Program-made: the position numbers and the translations under genes
Origin: Acridotheres tristis
Lineage: Eukaryota; Chordata; Aves; Passeriformes; Sturnidae
Assembly (NCBI GenBank): GCA_037013685.1
Contig: CM072886.1
Coordinates: forward strand, 21,211,080-21,275,079
Reading direction: 5' to 3'
DNA length: 64,000 nt
Shown here: positions 1-14,700 of the stretch, one piece after another
How the letters are laid out: every line of letters begins with the position of its first letter
Numbering within the stretch: position 1 is the first letter of the stretch
The notes under the pieces: generated by a model
What the model was told of the DNA's origin: nothing
Databases searched by the model: none
What the model saw: only the letters and a program-made list of their open reading frames with translations

Positions 1-2470
1 TGAGCCACCAACAGTGTTTTAAGAGAAATTGTGAAAAATTCGTTTTGAAGTTTTAAAAATAGCACTGTTGTGAAAATTCATTTCCATGAGGGCTTCTTCT
101 GTGAGAGTCTCCGGTTCCCAGGGAGTGAGTCTTCAGGGATTTCTCTTCTATATGTCTTGTGCAAGTTCTCTCTCTAGTCGTTCTGAGCACTGGTATTTGC
201 TATTGTATGAAACAGCTTTTTGGACAACAGGAAACTTGTTCTCAGAAATCTTTTCTAAACAGCTGCTCTCTCACTGGTCTATAATGGCCCCCTTTGTCTT
301 GTGTTTTGTTTCCCTGTGGATTTGTTTCTGAAATCCTGTAAATAATATCAGATATACAAGTAATTTCGATGCTCCTACATAAGCAGAAAATCATAAATGT
401 GATTCTGCTGTTTTCCAGAATCCAAAATTCTGCAGGAGACTGATAAAATAATAAATAAAAAAAATCTAAAAATGTGCAAGTTTTTAAATCAAATTAATAA
501 ACATATTTCCACATGCAAAGGGAAAATAAATCTGCAGTCTCCTACAGCATATGGAAATAGATATAATCAGAAAAACAAGCACCATTTCTAACTTTTCATT
601 TTGTATAAACATATTAATGATGTAAATTCCATTGATCTAATAGATGTAAATGTAAAGGTTCTTTGCAAAGAAAAAACCTTTCATGATGTTTGTTCTCTCT
701 TCTGCTCTTATCATGAATGCCCTAAATAAAGTCCACCTTTAGTTATAGAAAGGCACAAGCAAACAGGACTTCAAATGTAATGCTAATTTCCACAAGAAAA
801 TGACATTTGTAATTTAAATATAAGCTTTTCACATGAGGCTTATTAACTCTATTTTAATCTGCATTAGTCCGCTTAAAGCACCAATTTCCTTTTTTCCTCC
901 TGTGAGTCTACCGGTTTTTCTTTAGCCATTAGCAACAGTAATAACAATTAGCAACATCACTTCCAGCACACAGTAATTTCAGGCTTAAGTGTGTAGGCTT
1001 CATGTTTAATGAATCCAAACATAACTAGGAAGGCATGAAATAGAAAATATAATAATCACAGAGGAATTGCAGCCTTCATGTAAGAGAAGTCCACAGTAAA
1101 TCTTACATCTCCAGTTCCTAGACTATTCAGACTCTACTAGACCCATAACTGTGAGGAAAACTAGCACATAGTTTTCTGCACTTTTGTTTAACCCTGGGAG
1201 AAGTAGGAAATTTCTCAGCGGCCTTCACCCTGATTTACCATCATCACTGCTTCCAGTCCATCCTTAACAACACTCTCAAACAGGACACCACGACAGTCGC
1301 CTTCTGTTTTAAGCAAGTTCATTCTCCTGTGTGTGCGTGTTTACGGGGTGAAGTTACAGGAGCAGAAGCTCAGTAAGCTGTCACATACTGATCACAGTAA
1401 TGCAGGTTCTAGTTGCTTGCAAGGTTTGTCACTTGTGTGAATCTTTGACCTCTCTTTGATCAGAGGTGCTCTGGTGCTGTGACTTATTTAAGTTATTAAA
1501 AGGGGTCTCTGTGACTTGAACCCTCAGCTACATATTCACTTCACAGTGACAACAGGACAAATCTCACTAAACTGCATTTTGTTAAATGGTAAGAGTCTGT
1601 TTAATTAGCCTGTTGGATATAAATAGTAGAGTATATTAAAGGAGTTACAGCATGCGCAAAAAGTGTTCTGAACATTGTTCACAAGTATATCAATATAGCA
1701 AACCTTTACACTGCCAGAAGTATCAGTCACATATAGGGTGCACAAAGAAAATAAATCTCTTTAAAATAATTCTGACTTCAAATTCCAAATAGATTCCTAA
1801 ATACTTCTTCTGAGGAGCTTTTCCGTGTGCTGTTCTCCAAGACCTACTGTGTAATTTTGTTAAAACTATCTTTACAGACATCATCAAAGTCCAAGGTAAT
1901 ATTTAAAAGACTTTCCTTTGGAAATGTTATTATCGAATATAAAGATTACTTTGAATTCTTTTGTCCAATTTGTTACAGTATTTTAGATCTGTAAGTAAAC
2001 CAGTACTCACAAGTGACTCTTGCTTGGCTATAGGACAGTATTTTATCCATCTGTGCAACCACTGCCATACCAGCAGGGACCAACCCTTATGTGATACATG
2101 TGACCAAAGCTGTTTGTTACAATAGTTACCACGTGTTCATAAATTGCAATTTTATATTTTAAGAAAAGGTTATTTCATTTTATAAGCCAAACCAGTCATT
2201 TACAGTTATGGTTTTCTCCTCTGTATTCCTAGAACTTCATAGTGTAAGCTCAGTCACTGTGGCAGTGTTGGAAGCAGTACAACTAGGCTGAGATCTAAAG
2301 ATTTAGATGTCTAAGTCTGTGCTCCTAAATTCATAATTGGGTATAAGGTATGAGACCTTGCCCCTACTACCATCATATTGGGCTCTTTGCACTAGCCAAG
2401 TTTAATGAAGGTTCACATCACTTCTCTGTATCAGATTTTTTTAAGCCAAGTCTCTACATACAGATAGAGA
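1..2470. other. AT-rich intergenic DNA, nothing recognised
   Basis: I see no gene, repeat family or RNA gene here. The open frames are short and AT-biased and carry no family motif. Stretches of A/T and scattered AATAAA-like hexamers are expected at this base composition and were not called as polyadenylation sites. Confidence 0.6.
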
Positions 2471-2531
2471 AGGTTCAAACTAGATGATCTCTAAGGTCCC
2501 TTCCAGCCCAAGTCGTTCTGTGGTTCTGTGA
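2471..2531 (+). mobile_element. CR1 LINE 3' tail
   Basis: About 60 bases match the very end of avian CR1: an 'aactagatgatctctaaggtcc' type core followed by 'ttccagccca' and two short repeats of the form TTCTGTGGTTCTGTGA. CR1 elements are usually 5'-truncated, so a bare tail is typical. Nothing upstream looks like CR1 ORF2. The diverged terminal repeat suggests an old copy. Confidence 0.85.
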
Positions 2532-5147
2532 CTTCCCATATTTCTGTAAATAAGAATCTTTCTCTAGCGCTGCTGACATTGTGCCTTTAAAATTTTTCCT
2601 TTAAATGAGACTTTTTTTAATTTGAAGTCTACGACATTCTCTTCTCAGTAGTTGTGTTCTCACACAGGACTTCAGTAAGTGTATTGGAGAAATAAACAGG
2701 AAAATCAGACTGTGAGTTAAGAGTCTTCCCACAAGGTTTTGCATTAACTCCTATGCTCAGAACAGTAATTCCTTTGAAAGCAAAAGGGAACAACTCCAGG
2801 GTTCATTCCATAAGTTACTATGGGCTCAAAACCACCATCAGAAGGACTCTTTGAATCCCATTAAAATTTAAAAAATAACTTAAGGTTGCATACAGAAAAT
2901 GACCATGCTGCTTTTTAAACTATACAGTAGGGAACTGGAGCTAACGAGAGTGGAAATTGCATTCTTTTAACAAGCTGATTATTTAATACAAAGCTTCCTA
3001 TGGGAGAATACCAAGGCCAAGCCAATATCATGCAAACTTTGTCAGGGTTTAATGTAATCTCATTTGGGAGAGGGACTTTTCAAGTTGTTATTTTGGGGCT
3101 TTTTTATTCTGTAAGACAACCATAGCAACACTCAGACTCTAAATGCCTATTGAAATTTACTATCTTTGACCCCCTGACATTTCTGAGTTTCCATCAATGC
3201 CTATAAACTCTCACTTACTTTCATCTCTCAGGTAAGCTTTTCACATAAAATCTGTACAGATAAATGAGAAAGGGGCATGAGGTCCTTGAGAAGGGTTTGG
3301 GGAAATGAGGAGAGGTATGAGAACAAGATATTTCAGTGTTTGTCACATGATCACTTATGCTTTTCTCTTCCAAACAAGAAGCAACACCAATGTAAGTTAA
3401 AGATGTGCAGTCTTACAATGCATAAACTGAGTATCTTTCAGAAAATCCTTATTTATGAAATAGTTTTAGATCTTTCCAGAGCACTAAAAAATCACAGACC
3501 TAGAGACACTCTTGTCTGACAATTTGGGCATAAGTAATAATGAGTTCTAATTATGGTAAAATTTCTAATTGCTATAAATACTGAGCAGGTGGCCATGGAT
3601 ATCACACACTGACTCCCAGTTTGAAAATATTTATGTTTTCTAATCAAAATCCTAAGCTTTCTCCTCAGTTACTACTTGAAAGACACATCCCATTAAAGGA
3701 AGTATTATAAAATTTGGCAAAAATAGTGTAAAAACAACAGGAGATTTTTGTCCAAATTGGAGACTTATGCTAATGCTGGTTCATGCTATCAAATGTAAAC
3801 ATTTTTTCTGTCCAGAAAGCTTAGGAAACAATAAAGTCAATACATGAGAATAGATTATCATAATGTCAGTGGCAGGGAAATAAACTAACATTTTATTTCC
3901 AGTTATGCACATACGTGTGTGCACACATGCACAAATACAGAGTAAGCAGAGTCTTCGCTTTGCCAGCTCTGCTTTGCTTCTGTCTGGCACAACAAAGTAG
4001 ACTGATACAAAACCAAACAAAGCGCACTGGTAGATGAACAGAATTTCCAGGGAAAATTGGACTGAAATAATCATCAGCAGAGGGGTCTGGCTGAGGAAGA
4101 GAGGACATTTAGGCTTTGTGTGGCTGCTGCCTTATAAAGTATCCAAAAGAACACTTCCTTCTGTTGAAATATAATTTAGATAAACACTGCTTTCATCCTC
4201 CTGCCACAGTCTGGCCTGCTCTGTGCATCAGAGGATGGAGCCATGACAAACCAGCTCTTTGGAGGGCAGCTGCTGTGTGCCAGTGTTGGAAATGGTAGCC
4301 AATGCTACCAAGAGCAATTTGATGGTGGGTTCTCTAAACATCAGGAAGACACAGGATGTTTATGATCTCCCTAGATCTGTTTCTGAAACAAGTGTGTGCA
4401 TCAGCTACCAGAGTATTAAAGCACAAACATTATAGATAACTTATTTCTCATAAGTCGGATGAAATTCTTTTTCCATAAAATGAAAGCTACAAATATTTTT
4501 TTTTTCTGAATCTGAAGATATTTAAATATTTCCTAGGGTTGAGATTGTTTCATGAACTTGTTGACTATCCGGGCAAGCCAGGGTGCACTTTCACTGCTTC
4601 TGTGTGCAATTTGGAGATCAACATAATTTGTAACCACTAAAAATGGAGCTTTTATTCTTCCTTCTCAATGCTGTGATGGAATTTCTGCCCATTAATTAAA
4701 AAACTACTGAAAAAATTATTTCTAAAGTGGTAGCTGAAAGGCTGATGTCACTTGTCAAGCAAATCACAAGTTGCCTTCCGTTTCATAGAGAAAAGAGTAA
4801 ACCATACTGAGAACATCAAGCAAGTCATCTGTGCTGACCATTGACATAGACTGTGTTAGTCTGAACAAATTTAATCAAAGGGAAAACACAGAAAGCCACT
4901 TACGTGGCAGCAGCAATGGACCTGACATTACAAGTGAGGTAGAAGAATAGAACTCAAGTTATAATCCATAGTTATAATTGTGATATATCTGGATGCCAGG
5001 ACTGCCCCTGTGTGCACACTTAGTGCACTAAATTCATCGTCCTGGAACTCCTCATCATGTCCCTGCATAGACAAGGCACTCAGCTGGCTTGAGACAATGC
5101 GACAGATCCAGCTCATCATACCCTTCACTACAAAGAATCTAACTCTT
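2532..5147. other. AT-rich intergenic DNA, nothing recognised
   Basis: No coding or repeat family was recognised. A small alternating CA/TG patch lies near 3905-3930. The open frames here, up to 97 codons on the minus strand near 3.8-4.1 kb, show no known motif and overlap one another in different frames, as expected of chance. Confidence 0.55.
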
Positions 5148-5160
5148 CCCCCCACCCCCC

Positions 5161-5235
<75 letters not shown>

Positions 5236-5760
5236 ATTCCTTCCCCCCCCCCCCCCCACAAAAAAAATAAACAAAAAAAAATAAAAAGAGAAGAAACAAA
5301 TTAAAAAAGAATAATATCACAAACTTCCAACCCACCAACACGAGATTCTTCTACTCAACACACCTACCCCCCCACAAACCTCCCCCCGAAAGAAACAAAA
5401 AAATAATTCCAATTAACATTTTCAATACACCCCCCACCCCACCCCCCCCCCCCCCCCCCCAGCCCCCCCCCCCAACCAAATTTTTTTTCTTCTCCCCCCC
5501 CCCCCCAACAACCTTCCTCCCCCAAACAAACAAAAAAAAATAAACACCCACGACTTAATTTTTTTTTTGTTTTTTTTTTTGGGGGGGCGAAAAATCTTAT
5601 TCTGAAATTTCTTTTTTTTTTTTTTTTTTTCCTTTTTTTTTTTTTATTTAATAAATTTTTTTCTACCCCTTCCAATTTTTACCCTCCCTTCTCCTTCTCC
5701 CTTTCTTCCCCCCACCAAAAAAAAGTTTATTTAAATCCCACCCAACCCCACACAATTATT
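5148..5760. repeat. Poly-C and A/T homopolymer block, probable artefact
   Basis: The block contains C runs at 5163-5235 (73), 5243-5257 (15), 5442-5460 (19), 5463-5473 (11) and 5494-5506 (13), mixed with long A and T runs. G is almost absent except for a G7 run at 5581-5587 that follows a T run. Ordinary mixed sequence resumes near 5761. The apparent proline-rich (+) and glycine-rich (-) open frames are translations of the homopolymers. The pattern fits loss of base-calling quality past a long homopolymer; a genuine C-rich/G-quadruplex tract with damaged flanks is the alternative. Confidence 0.8.
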
Positions 5761-8700
5761 TTGTACCATCCGGGAAAGTAAAAATTAAACCATACCTGTC
5801 TTTTCAAACTAAGACATCTTGCAGGAGGTCTTTAGGTGGGGATATCAGACAGTCTTGAGGATTCTCCCCAGACTGGTTCACCTGCCACAAAACCAATTTT
5901 GTATTTAAAATTATGTAGGTGCAGAGTCTGGCCCTTCCAGGTGGTTCCTGTTGCAGAATTGACATTGATAAGATACTTGTAGATAGTCAGTAGAAGTGGT
6001 TTCTGAAATGCAGGAACAGTTTTGTAAATGGGAGTTGGAGATAATTCCGTTCTGTGCTTGTGTGACAATCTCTAACAATGGATGATACATGTGCTGGAGG
6101 ACCACAGCCCAGCTGGGCTCTGCTTTGGACTGAGCAGAACAGCACTTGGGTATCCTCATCTACAACTCCTACAAGATATTCTAATTGCTACCCAGACAGC
6201 AGTGACCTTTGATGCAACTGGTATTTCATGGGAAGATCACAATAAAACATAGCTTTTAACAAACACTCTGCTGGTGAGTGTCTGTGCAACACTGGTTTTG
6301 GTGTAACCTAGACAAGGTGTGGTAGATAAAAATATTCCCAAAGAGACAAATGGAATAAAAGAACAGATTGGCTCAGGTGGGATAGGAAGCAGGGGAGGTA
6401 GAAACCCTACTTCTGACAAGTAATAACACAAGTACTGTCCTTAGACCAATAAATGCCAAAGTATCAGGTCCTTTTTTTGCCCACTCACTTAATATTTTCA
6501 TAGCATATGTGGATCCTGTAGGAGAGAAATTTGCCCTTTTAGAGATGACATTTTAAATCTTGGATGAACCTTAAATCTTGAGATTAACACCCCACCCCCC
6601 AGCTCTATTGCCATCTATTATTCTCTCTTGATAATTGCCAATTATTTTTTGTTAGAAATTAACCAGCGAAAACAGCCATTAAATGCATTAAAACTTCCTT
6701 TGGGTCTTTGGAGATGGAAAAAATAACTAGCTGATATGTTCAGTTCTTGAAAATGTTGCAAAAAGAATCAGGGTAAGGATCAAGAAAGCCTTGCCCTTTC
6801 AGCTTTAAATTATTCTCTGCTATTTTTGGTGAATGATGTCTTTCTTGTCCAAGCATCCAGTAAATAAAGGCTTTTGTGCTGTTGTGCAAGGGATCCAACT
6901 CCTGATCTCCTCATCTACATGCTTTCATGGATGAGCTTTCCAACCCTGCAGGAATGCTGTCACTATGTACTGTGGTAAAGGACAAAAATCTTCACTGATT
7001 TTTTTGTCCTAACTTGCCTAGGATGTAGTAATTATGTTGTAACCACTATAAGGTAACTAATCTGTTCCTAAATTTTTGTCATATAAATCTGCAGCTGCTA
7101 ATCTCCAAAGAAAGACATTTCTTTCAATTTTCACAGTAGTGAGTAGTCTCTGGACCACAAAAGCAAGCTCACAGTAGTTTTATAAACGATGTTTGTCTGT
7201 TTACCCATGTAAAATCTCAAGCATGAGCATATGGAGGCTTCTTAAGAAGAAAAGCTGCAACACGATTTTGCTGGAAGGTGCCACGAGCCTTTTAGCTTCT
7301 TTGAAATATTCAGGTTTAATTGTTGTTGAATCCTTAAGCAATTTCCCTTCCACACAAAGATGCAGAACTTCTGACACTCTTCACTACCTTTTCTGTTCTC
7401 ACATGTCACTGAACCACTATGAACATAAATGATTTAATGTCAGAGGCAATCCTTTGCCCAACAGAGAGAGCTGTTTTTGACTAAAAATTAAAAACTAACT
7501 GAATACATTAGCAAATGAAGAGGGAACCAAGGAGGTTGTGTTGCAAATACTTCGTACTGGCAACTATAAATACATATAGTATGTGCACATATATATACAT
7601 ACATAGAAGATAGATTTATACGCTTTTTGAACTTGGGCAACACATTTGTTCATCCCTAATTGTAGGTTCTCTTCTTAGGGACTAAACAGATCTACATATA
7701 ACTATTTCTATGTTTTGAAGTTTTATCTTAGGCCAAAAGCAAAATTAATGTAAGAAACTGATCCACTTTAGGAAGCATGTATACTTTAACATGATTGTAT
7801 CACTGGATATCATTACATAAATAGTCCTAAAGAGAACATACTAACAGGTGCCATAACGTTCAATGGGAACAAAATAAATACTTCATTAAAGCAGCCTTAG
7901 AAATCCAATTTATTCAGCCCACAGCAGTGCTGTACTATAATAGTAGTCATAATGAAGCAGGAAAGGAAGCTCTGAGAGAGATTTGAGAAAGAAAAGGTGA
8001 ATTTTGGCAAAACTAGGATAGAGAGAGAATATTTATATTCTTTAAAGAGCTAAAAGTTTCTAATGCTGTAGAGCAATACAAGGTTTTACAAGATCATCCA
8101 TCTGTTGCAGGAGCCTGTTATATCATAACTATCAAAAATTTCAGGACTTCCTTTCCATATACAGTTACTTTCCCTCAGAGTTATTACTGACAAGAGCAAT
8201 TGCCAAATCTGGGTGCAAATATTTAATTTTGTCTCTTGGTAGCATTTTATCAGAGTGAGGACCTCTTCCATAGTTCTGCCAAAATAACAGAAAAATAAAG
8301 AAAAGTTTTCTGGTACCAATCACAGGCCATACTATCTCTTTCATACTATTTTTGTGCAGTGGCTGGACTGTAATAGCTTTTGGACACCTGTACATTGTAG
8401 TGCAAGATGTAGTACATTATTGTTTGTGACACCTTCAAACACCAATTTACTAGGCTACAGATTGCTCTGAGCCCAATAAATCTTTACAAACCCATCTAAA
8501 GTGGCTGAGGAACATTTTCCTCCCCCCTCTTTCTGCCTTCCCTTTGGTAGAGCTGGTATTTTTTGTGCAACCTTCTCCCTCAGATTCTGTCAGCCTGGGG
8601 TATTGCAATTTTTTTGTTGTATAATGATAGAGAAAGGCTTAGAAAGCTGTTTCAGTTTTGTAACAGGACAATTCACATTGAGAAGAGTCAGTTATTTGCA

Positions 8701-11700
8701 TAGCTAAAATTAAGGAAGAGAGGTACTCATCAGCAATATATGTTATTACTGTCTTATTTTAAATGCTATGAAAGCTGTGAAATAAAGCCAGTTCCTAAGG
8801 AGAGTTTGGTTTATTCTCAATTCTTTTTTAACATGCAAAACACTGTTGTAAGAAGCTGGATCTCTCTACTCTGTGTTATCTTTAAAGTCAGGTGAGATCA
8901 AGATAGATGTTCCAGCTGTGTCTACACAGATACTCCCATCAAACAGTCCTCCAGCTAAATTTCAGTGTCCAGGAATCTTAAATTTGCATCTGCACTGATG
9001 AGTTTATTGCACATTGAGCTCATCCATGCAGTAGGCAATTTTTTGGAGCTAAAAACAGTTTTCTGCTGTGGATAAGCACAATGCTATACTAACCAAAGCC
9101 ATGAGCCCTGCGTAATGGGGAAGGCAGGGAGTGGCTGGGAAGAGAGAAAAAAGAAAAAAATCTCAGTCACTGTGAGATTCTCTGCACTTCCTAATCACTT
9201 CAAGGAATTACTTTCGAGCATTTTTAACTCACAGGTGCAGAAACTGTACCATTCCCTCCTCTGCCTTGCTCTGTATGTTTGATTATTTTTATACTGCTTT
9301 CCCAGAAGTTATTGACAACATGCTGACAGTGGGGAATACACAACACCTCACTCAGACACTCTGGGAGCGCATGTACAAGAACACATTTTCCACGTCACTC
9401 TCAGTGAATTTACAGCCCAATGTACTGAGAACAAACAGCAATCTGCTGCTCAGCATCACAGAGCTCGAGATCCATCCTTGAGAGAAATGTCTTCAAAGCA
9501 ATTTTAGGTTCTGCTTCAAGCAAGCAAATGATGAGAACAAGCTGGCAAAAGGTGTGCAGAGACAGAGAGAGCCAGTTGAACTAGAGAAACCCTCTGGAGG
9601 CAAAGTTGGTATTCTGGCTCATTTACAAGGCTGGGGAAGAAGGCAAGAGTGATTTCTTTAGCTTGTTTACCCTTTTGTCCTTTTAGTTTGTTTAGGTACA
9701 TATGGCTTTCAGGACTGACTTGTACATCACCATATTAAAAACAACATTCCAAAATTTAAAAAAAAAACAAGCAAACAAACAAAGAAAATTCCAGAACTGA
9801 AGACAGGTTCAGTTCAAAATCTCTCTGTGAATTCCAGAAAGCTATTTCCTCTCTAAACTTTGGACTGGTGGTACTAACAAAAGAATAGTTGTTCAAAGTC
9901 ATGAATCCCAGCCTTTTCACCTCTAATCTCCCAAAATCAACATATATCACCAGCTAAAATTAACCCTTCTCCTTTCCCTGTGCACATTAGTTGTGTTCAC
10001 ACAAATTAGTCCACTAAAATTAGCCTGCAGTCACTTTCAGCCACATACTGAGACTTGATTTCTCGTTAGATGACAGAACAAAGCCAGATCCACAAAACTT
10101 CATTTTAAAGGTAAGTTCAAGAGATGACCTCTGTTGAGACAGAAGGCATTAAAGTAAATTTCTTGTCAGAATTGGGTCAAGTTCCACCCAGATATGAACA
10201 GCCAGTTCCAAGCCCAACTATAGCTAAACGTTCCTCCGCAGGGAAACTTCCTTCCAAGTTCTGTGCTGAAGCATTGGGGGACACTAGTCCAAATCCTGTT
10301 TTTCCCACACTGTACAAGGGATGATAGATATACAGTGAGAAGTAGAGAAATGTTTCTTGTTTCTGGATCCCAAAGAAGGGAAAAATGCCAAATGGCCTCC
10401 TCCTTAATGTTTGATTCTCTTCTTACCTCATGAACAATGGGACGGCACAATTAAAATTAAAAATTCAAAGGTTTAAGAGACCTGGCATAACCGAGAATAT
10501 TTATCTGAAGTGCAAAGGAAGCCTTAAAGCTCCATATTTACAAGAAAGAGGGTTTTTGTATGCACAGGAGTCCTAAAACAACCCTAATTTGGGAGCTGAC
10601 AGAAATTCCAGCAGCATTTCAGAGGGCTGTCTTTAAGTCCTCTTTAAGGTCAAGCATAAGACCTCAGTCTTTTGGTCAACACAGCTGAGGGTTTTTGCAA
10701 CACATAGAGAAAGATCAGTTGCAATATTGTCAAACATCAGCTGTTGGGAGAAGGTGGTATCTAATCTGTCTTGTGCTACAAGCACAAAAGGAAATAAAGA
10801 AAGGAAAGTCAGTTATGAAATTTAAAAGACTTAATAAAAAAAAGGAGAGACATCAATGTCTTTTTATTTTCTTTTTTTTCTGCTCTGATTTTCCAACTCT
10901 CTCCCACTGCTGAACTCAGGTATCAATTTATAACTCAAGCCCTGTGGGCTGAGTGATGGGTTCTCTGAACCCCTTTAGGCTGGGGCCAGCAGCAGATTTC
11001 TGTTCAGACTGTTCAAATTGATTTTTTGAACACAAAAGCAGTCTGGGGAAGGAAGGCACATGCTGTGCAGTGTAATCTAAGCAGACTGTACTGGGGGAAG
11101 AAAAATAATTCCTACCATGTATAAAATTCTGACATTTCAGTATTTGTTTTGTCCCAGATCTGAATGCAAAAGTTTAAATTTAGATATTTGTGGGAGATGC
11201 AAATTTCTTCTGTCCCCTCAAAGAATCATTTCAAAAAAGAATCAGAGTATTTTCTTTCAAAACTGTCAGAACATTCTAAAGTGATATATATGTATTCCTA
11301 GATTTATGGTTAAAAAGAGAACTATAAAAGAGATTTAAAGATTATCCAAACAAAACAGTTGACGGCTTTTTCACTGACAATTGTTAAAATGAAAAATCTC
11401 CATATTTCAAAGAAACTGCTCTTTTGGATGAAAACTTCTTCCATGGAAAAAATATTGTCTGGTTTTATCTAGATTTGCTTTCTACAGTTAACCAAATTGC
11501 AGTTAGGCGCAGATGAATTAGCATTCCTTGGACAGCCTTGGTTTCAAAATACATTCCATGCATGCATCACTTCTTAACCTGGGGACCTCAAGACATGTTG
11601 CAGAGATGTCAGAGCCCCCGTTGGCACTCAGCTGCGTGGTGAGCACGATGGTTCATAGCCAGGCTGCTCTCCAGACTCAGCTGAACTGTTCCCTCTTCAG

Positions 11701-14700
11701 CAAACCCAGCCTGGTGCGTGCTGTGGTTCTGCCCACACAGAGCTTTGACACCACTTGGTGATCTTGTCTGCAGTTTGAGTCAGTCTGAGTCTGAGGGGAG
11801 ATGCCAGATGTGGCAAAATTAGATGGAGACAGTTTGCTCCCAACCTACTTCCCACTCATATCCTATCCCTTATTCACACAAGGCCATGCCAGAGCTACAG
11901 TTTTACAGAACCTCTACTAATTTGAATGACAAAGTGAGAGACAGTAGAAACATCATGTTTCAGAAATCTTGAGGAGTTAGGTAGGAAATAATTCAAATGT
12001 TTTGTGTCACCTTCAAAATTTTCCACGTCTGTCTTTCCAGAAGAAATTTCTTCTTTCGGAAGAAATCTTCCCTCATTCTCCTTTCCATGGGATAGACTTG
12101 AAAAGGAATCAAGGAGCTATTGCTCCCACCCTTTCCTCAGAGAAGGTTTTGCCCTGCTACCCTGTGGACTCTTTTTCTCTCACAGTGTAATCATTACTCT
12201 TTAATAAGCTTTTGACATTAAAATAACATTAAGGATCATTACTCTTTCTTGCTCCCATCTAGAGCTGAAAGCACTCATCACAAGGGCACACTCATTGTGG
12301 TGACAACTGGAAGTCATTCTCATCCCAGTGTGGGATGAGATCTTACAAATTCCATAAAAGATGTTAATTGTAGTTTAATATCTGTTCCAAAAAATATGAT
12401 GCTGACAGTTCCCATAATCCATTGGCCAAAAAATTCCTTGTCTTTGCCCTCTGATATCTGTAGCATAAGATCTTGTGCAGTATCCACTTACAAGTTCATC
12501 AGATTTCATCCAGATCTACCAAATCCCAATCTACTAAATTGATATCAAATCAGATCACTCTTGATTTCATGGTAGACATATATTAGAACAATATGCAATA
12601 ATGGGATGATACTAGGAACGTAGAGAAGATAATATCCGTGTTGGAAATCAGTATTCCCTCTTTAGGTAGAGCAGAGCAGCCATAGGAAAAATGCAGATTG
12701 CTTTTGCACTAGAAAATTTCATCAAGACTAGTTAAAACTTAATCATGAAAACGAAACCCATCACTTTCATCTTTTCTAATCCTCATCCGTTGAGACATTA
12801 ATATGATTTTCCAAAATGACAAAATTTTAGAAGGATGGTAGAAAGTTCATTTCACTTGAAGGTGCTTGGACCTGCTGCAGTTGATGCTGCTTATCTAGCA
12901 AAAAACCCTTGTCAGTCCCAACTGCCAGGATTTTTTCAAGTCTTCTATACACATGGTGGTTTCTCCACTCCATAGCCATCATAAAGGGTAAGCTACTTCC
13001 ACACAGTTAGGTGAATGTTTGTGTGGGCAGAAATTTTGGCCCTGCTAATGCTAATGGTACTGACTTGGAGGATTTTGGTCCAGTGAGTGCTTCACCCCAG
13101 ATTTCTGTCATTCCTGTTACAGCCTGCCACCTTCTCATCTCAGCTGCTGCAAGCAAATGCTATATGCTTACCTAGCTGGGCTTTATATTGTCATCCACCA
13201 AGAAGCTATATTCAGTGTTCATTGTTAGGTTTTGATGTCTTCTTCCAAAAAATAAAAGTAGTTTCTGTATGGAATAATTGGTGATAAAAAATCTTCAGTC
13301 AGAGTATTTAATTGCCTGGAGGCTGCAAACCAATCTCTCTCTCAAAAAAGCTACTTGAAACCAAATCAGCCTGAAAAGATCTTTTCCTTTAAATTACAGT
13401 GGTGCTCAGTCTTTCTCAGATATTGTAGCTCAAGTAAATTACTGGAAAGAATGGATACTGAGAACAAAAGAAAAATGATTGGCGAGAATAGAGGCTGATA
13501 GGATTGAAATAAAAACCTTCCAGTGCAGAGGCCTGAGCATAACTGCATGTCTTTGCATATTTCCCCAAGGAAGAAGGTAACAAATAGTTTTGGCAGGAGG
13601 GAGACATTTTAAGGCAGCAAAATAAAAGGGTCATGTATCAAACCAAATTGTGTTAGCTTTGAGATGTATTAAATCTTTACATGATCTTGTTTTTCTTTGC
13701 AAACCTTTTTTCTCTTTAAAGAACCTGAGGATCTGATGCTTGAGTTTCTTTGCTGTTAATTATATGCTGCTGCATATTTTCTGCCTATATGCGTTGTCTG
13801 TAAGATTATTACATCCTCCCAAAAAACAAACTTCAAATTAAGGAAACATTAAGGTTGCAAAGACTGTAAAATAAAGCAAAAATATGAGATGTCAAAATTC
13901 TGATTGTTTGTGCTTCCTTAATTGAACCTCCCCAAATAAAACGTAGGAAATTACTTTAAATTACATACTCACACATACTCAAAACCCTATAGCTTCTGTC
14001 TCATACAGTGAACGAACTGTTTTCCACCAATGTGGTGCTTTAGTGTCTGGTTAAAATTATACAGAACAGAAATTACTTTGAGGAGGGGTCTAGATTTGGC
14101 CCACTGTGGGAATCAAACAAATTGATTTAAAAAACAAACTTCATGCAAAGAGGCAAAAAGAACAATCACACTGAGAATGCAGCAAAGAAGTGAAATGAAG
14201 CCATGAAAAAATAGATACAAAGAACAGAAAGAAGAAGAAACAAAGCCTGTGGTAGGATGTGATACAGAGAAAACAATTGATTGACTCATGGGAATTGAGT
14301 GGGATTCAGAAGGCTCAAAAAATAGTCAACTGTTGTTTAAGAATTGAAAAGAAATCTGGACTTTGCAAAAAAGAAATAGAGTCTCCAAAGTTGTGCTTTC
14401 ACATCTACAATTTTCATTTGCCCTTTTTTGTTGAAGCAGCATCAGTTGCCTACCCAGTATAAAACCCAAAACCATTTCCCTCAGGCTGAAAGTCTCCAGT
14501 TTATACAAACAACCCAGTGATCACATAGCTCCCTATCTTTCTCCTTTTAAAATCTGCTGACAGGTTATATTAAGGAAGCAACACTTCACTGCTCTTAAAT
14601 AAAACTGTGACAATTTTTCATTCGTTGTTTAAACTCCAGTATCCTACAGTCATGCAGAGGAATGTAAATCTCTTGTCAATTCATTTAAGACAAGCTCTGG

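Noticed and set aside
4928..5675. Proline-rich (+) and glycine-rich (-) open frames
   Set aside because: They are produced by poly-C runs in a block that looks like a sequencing artefact.
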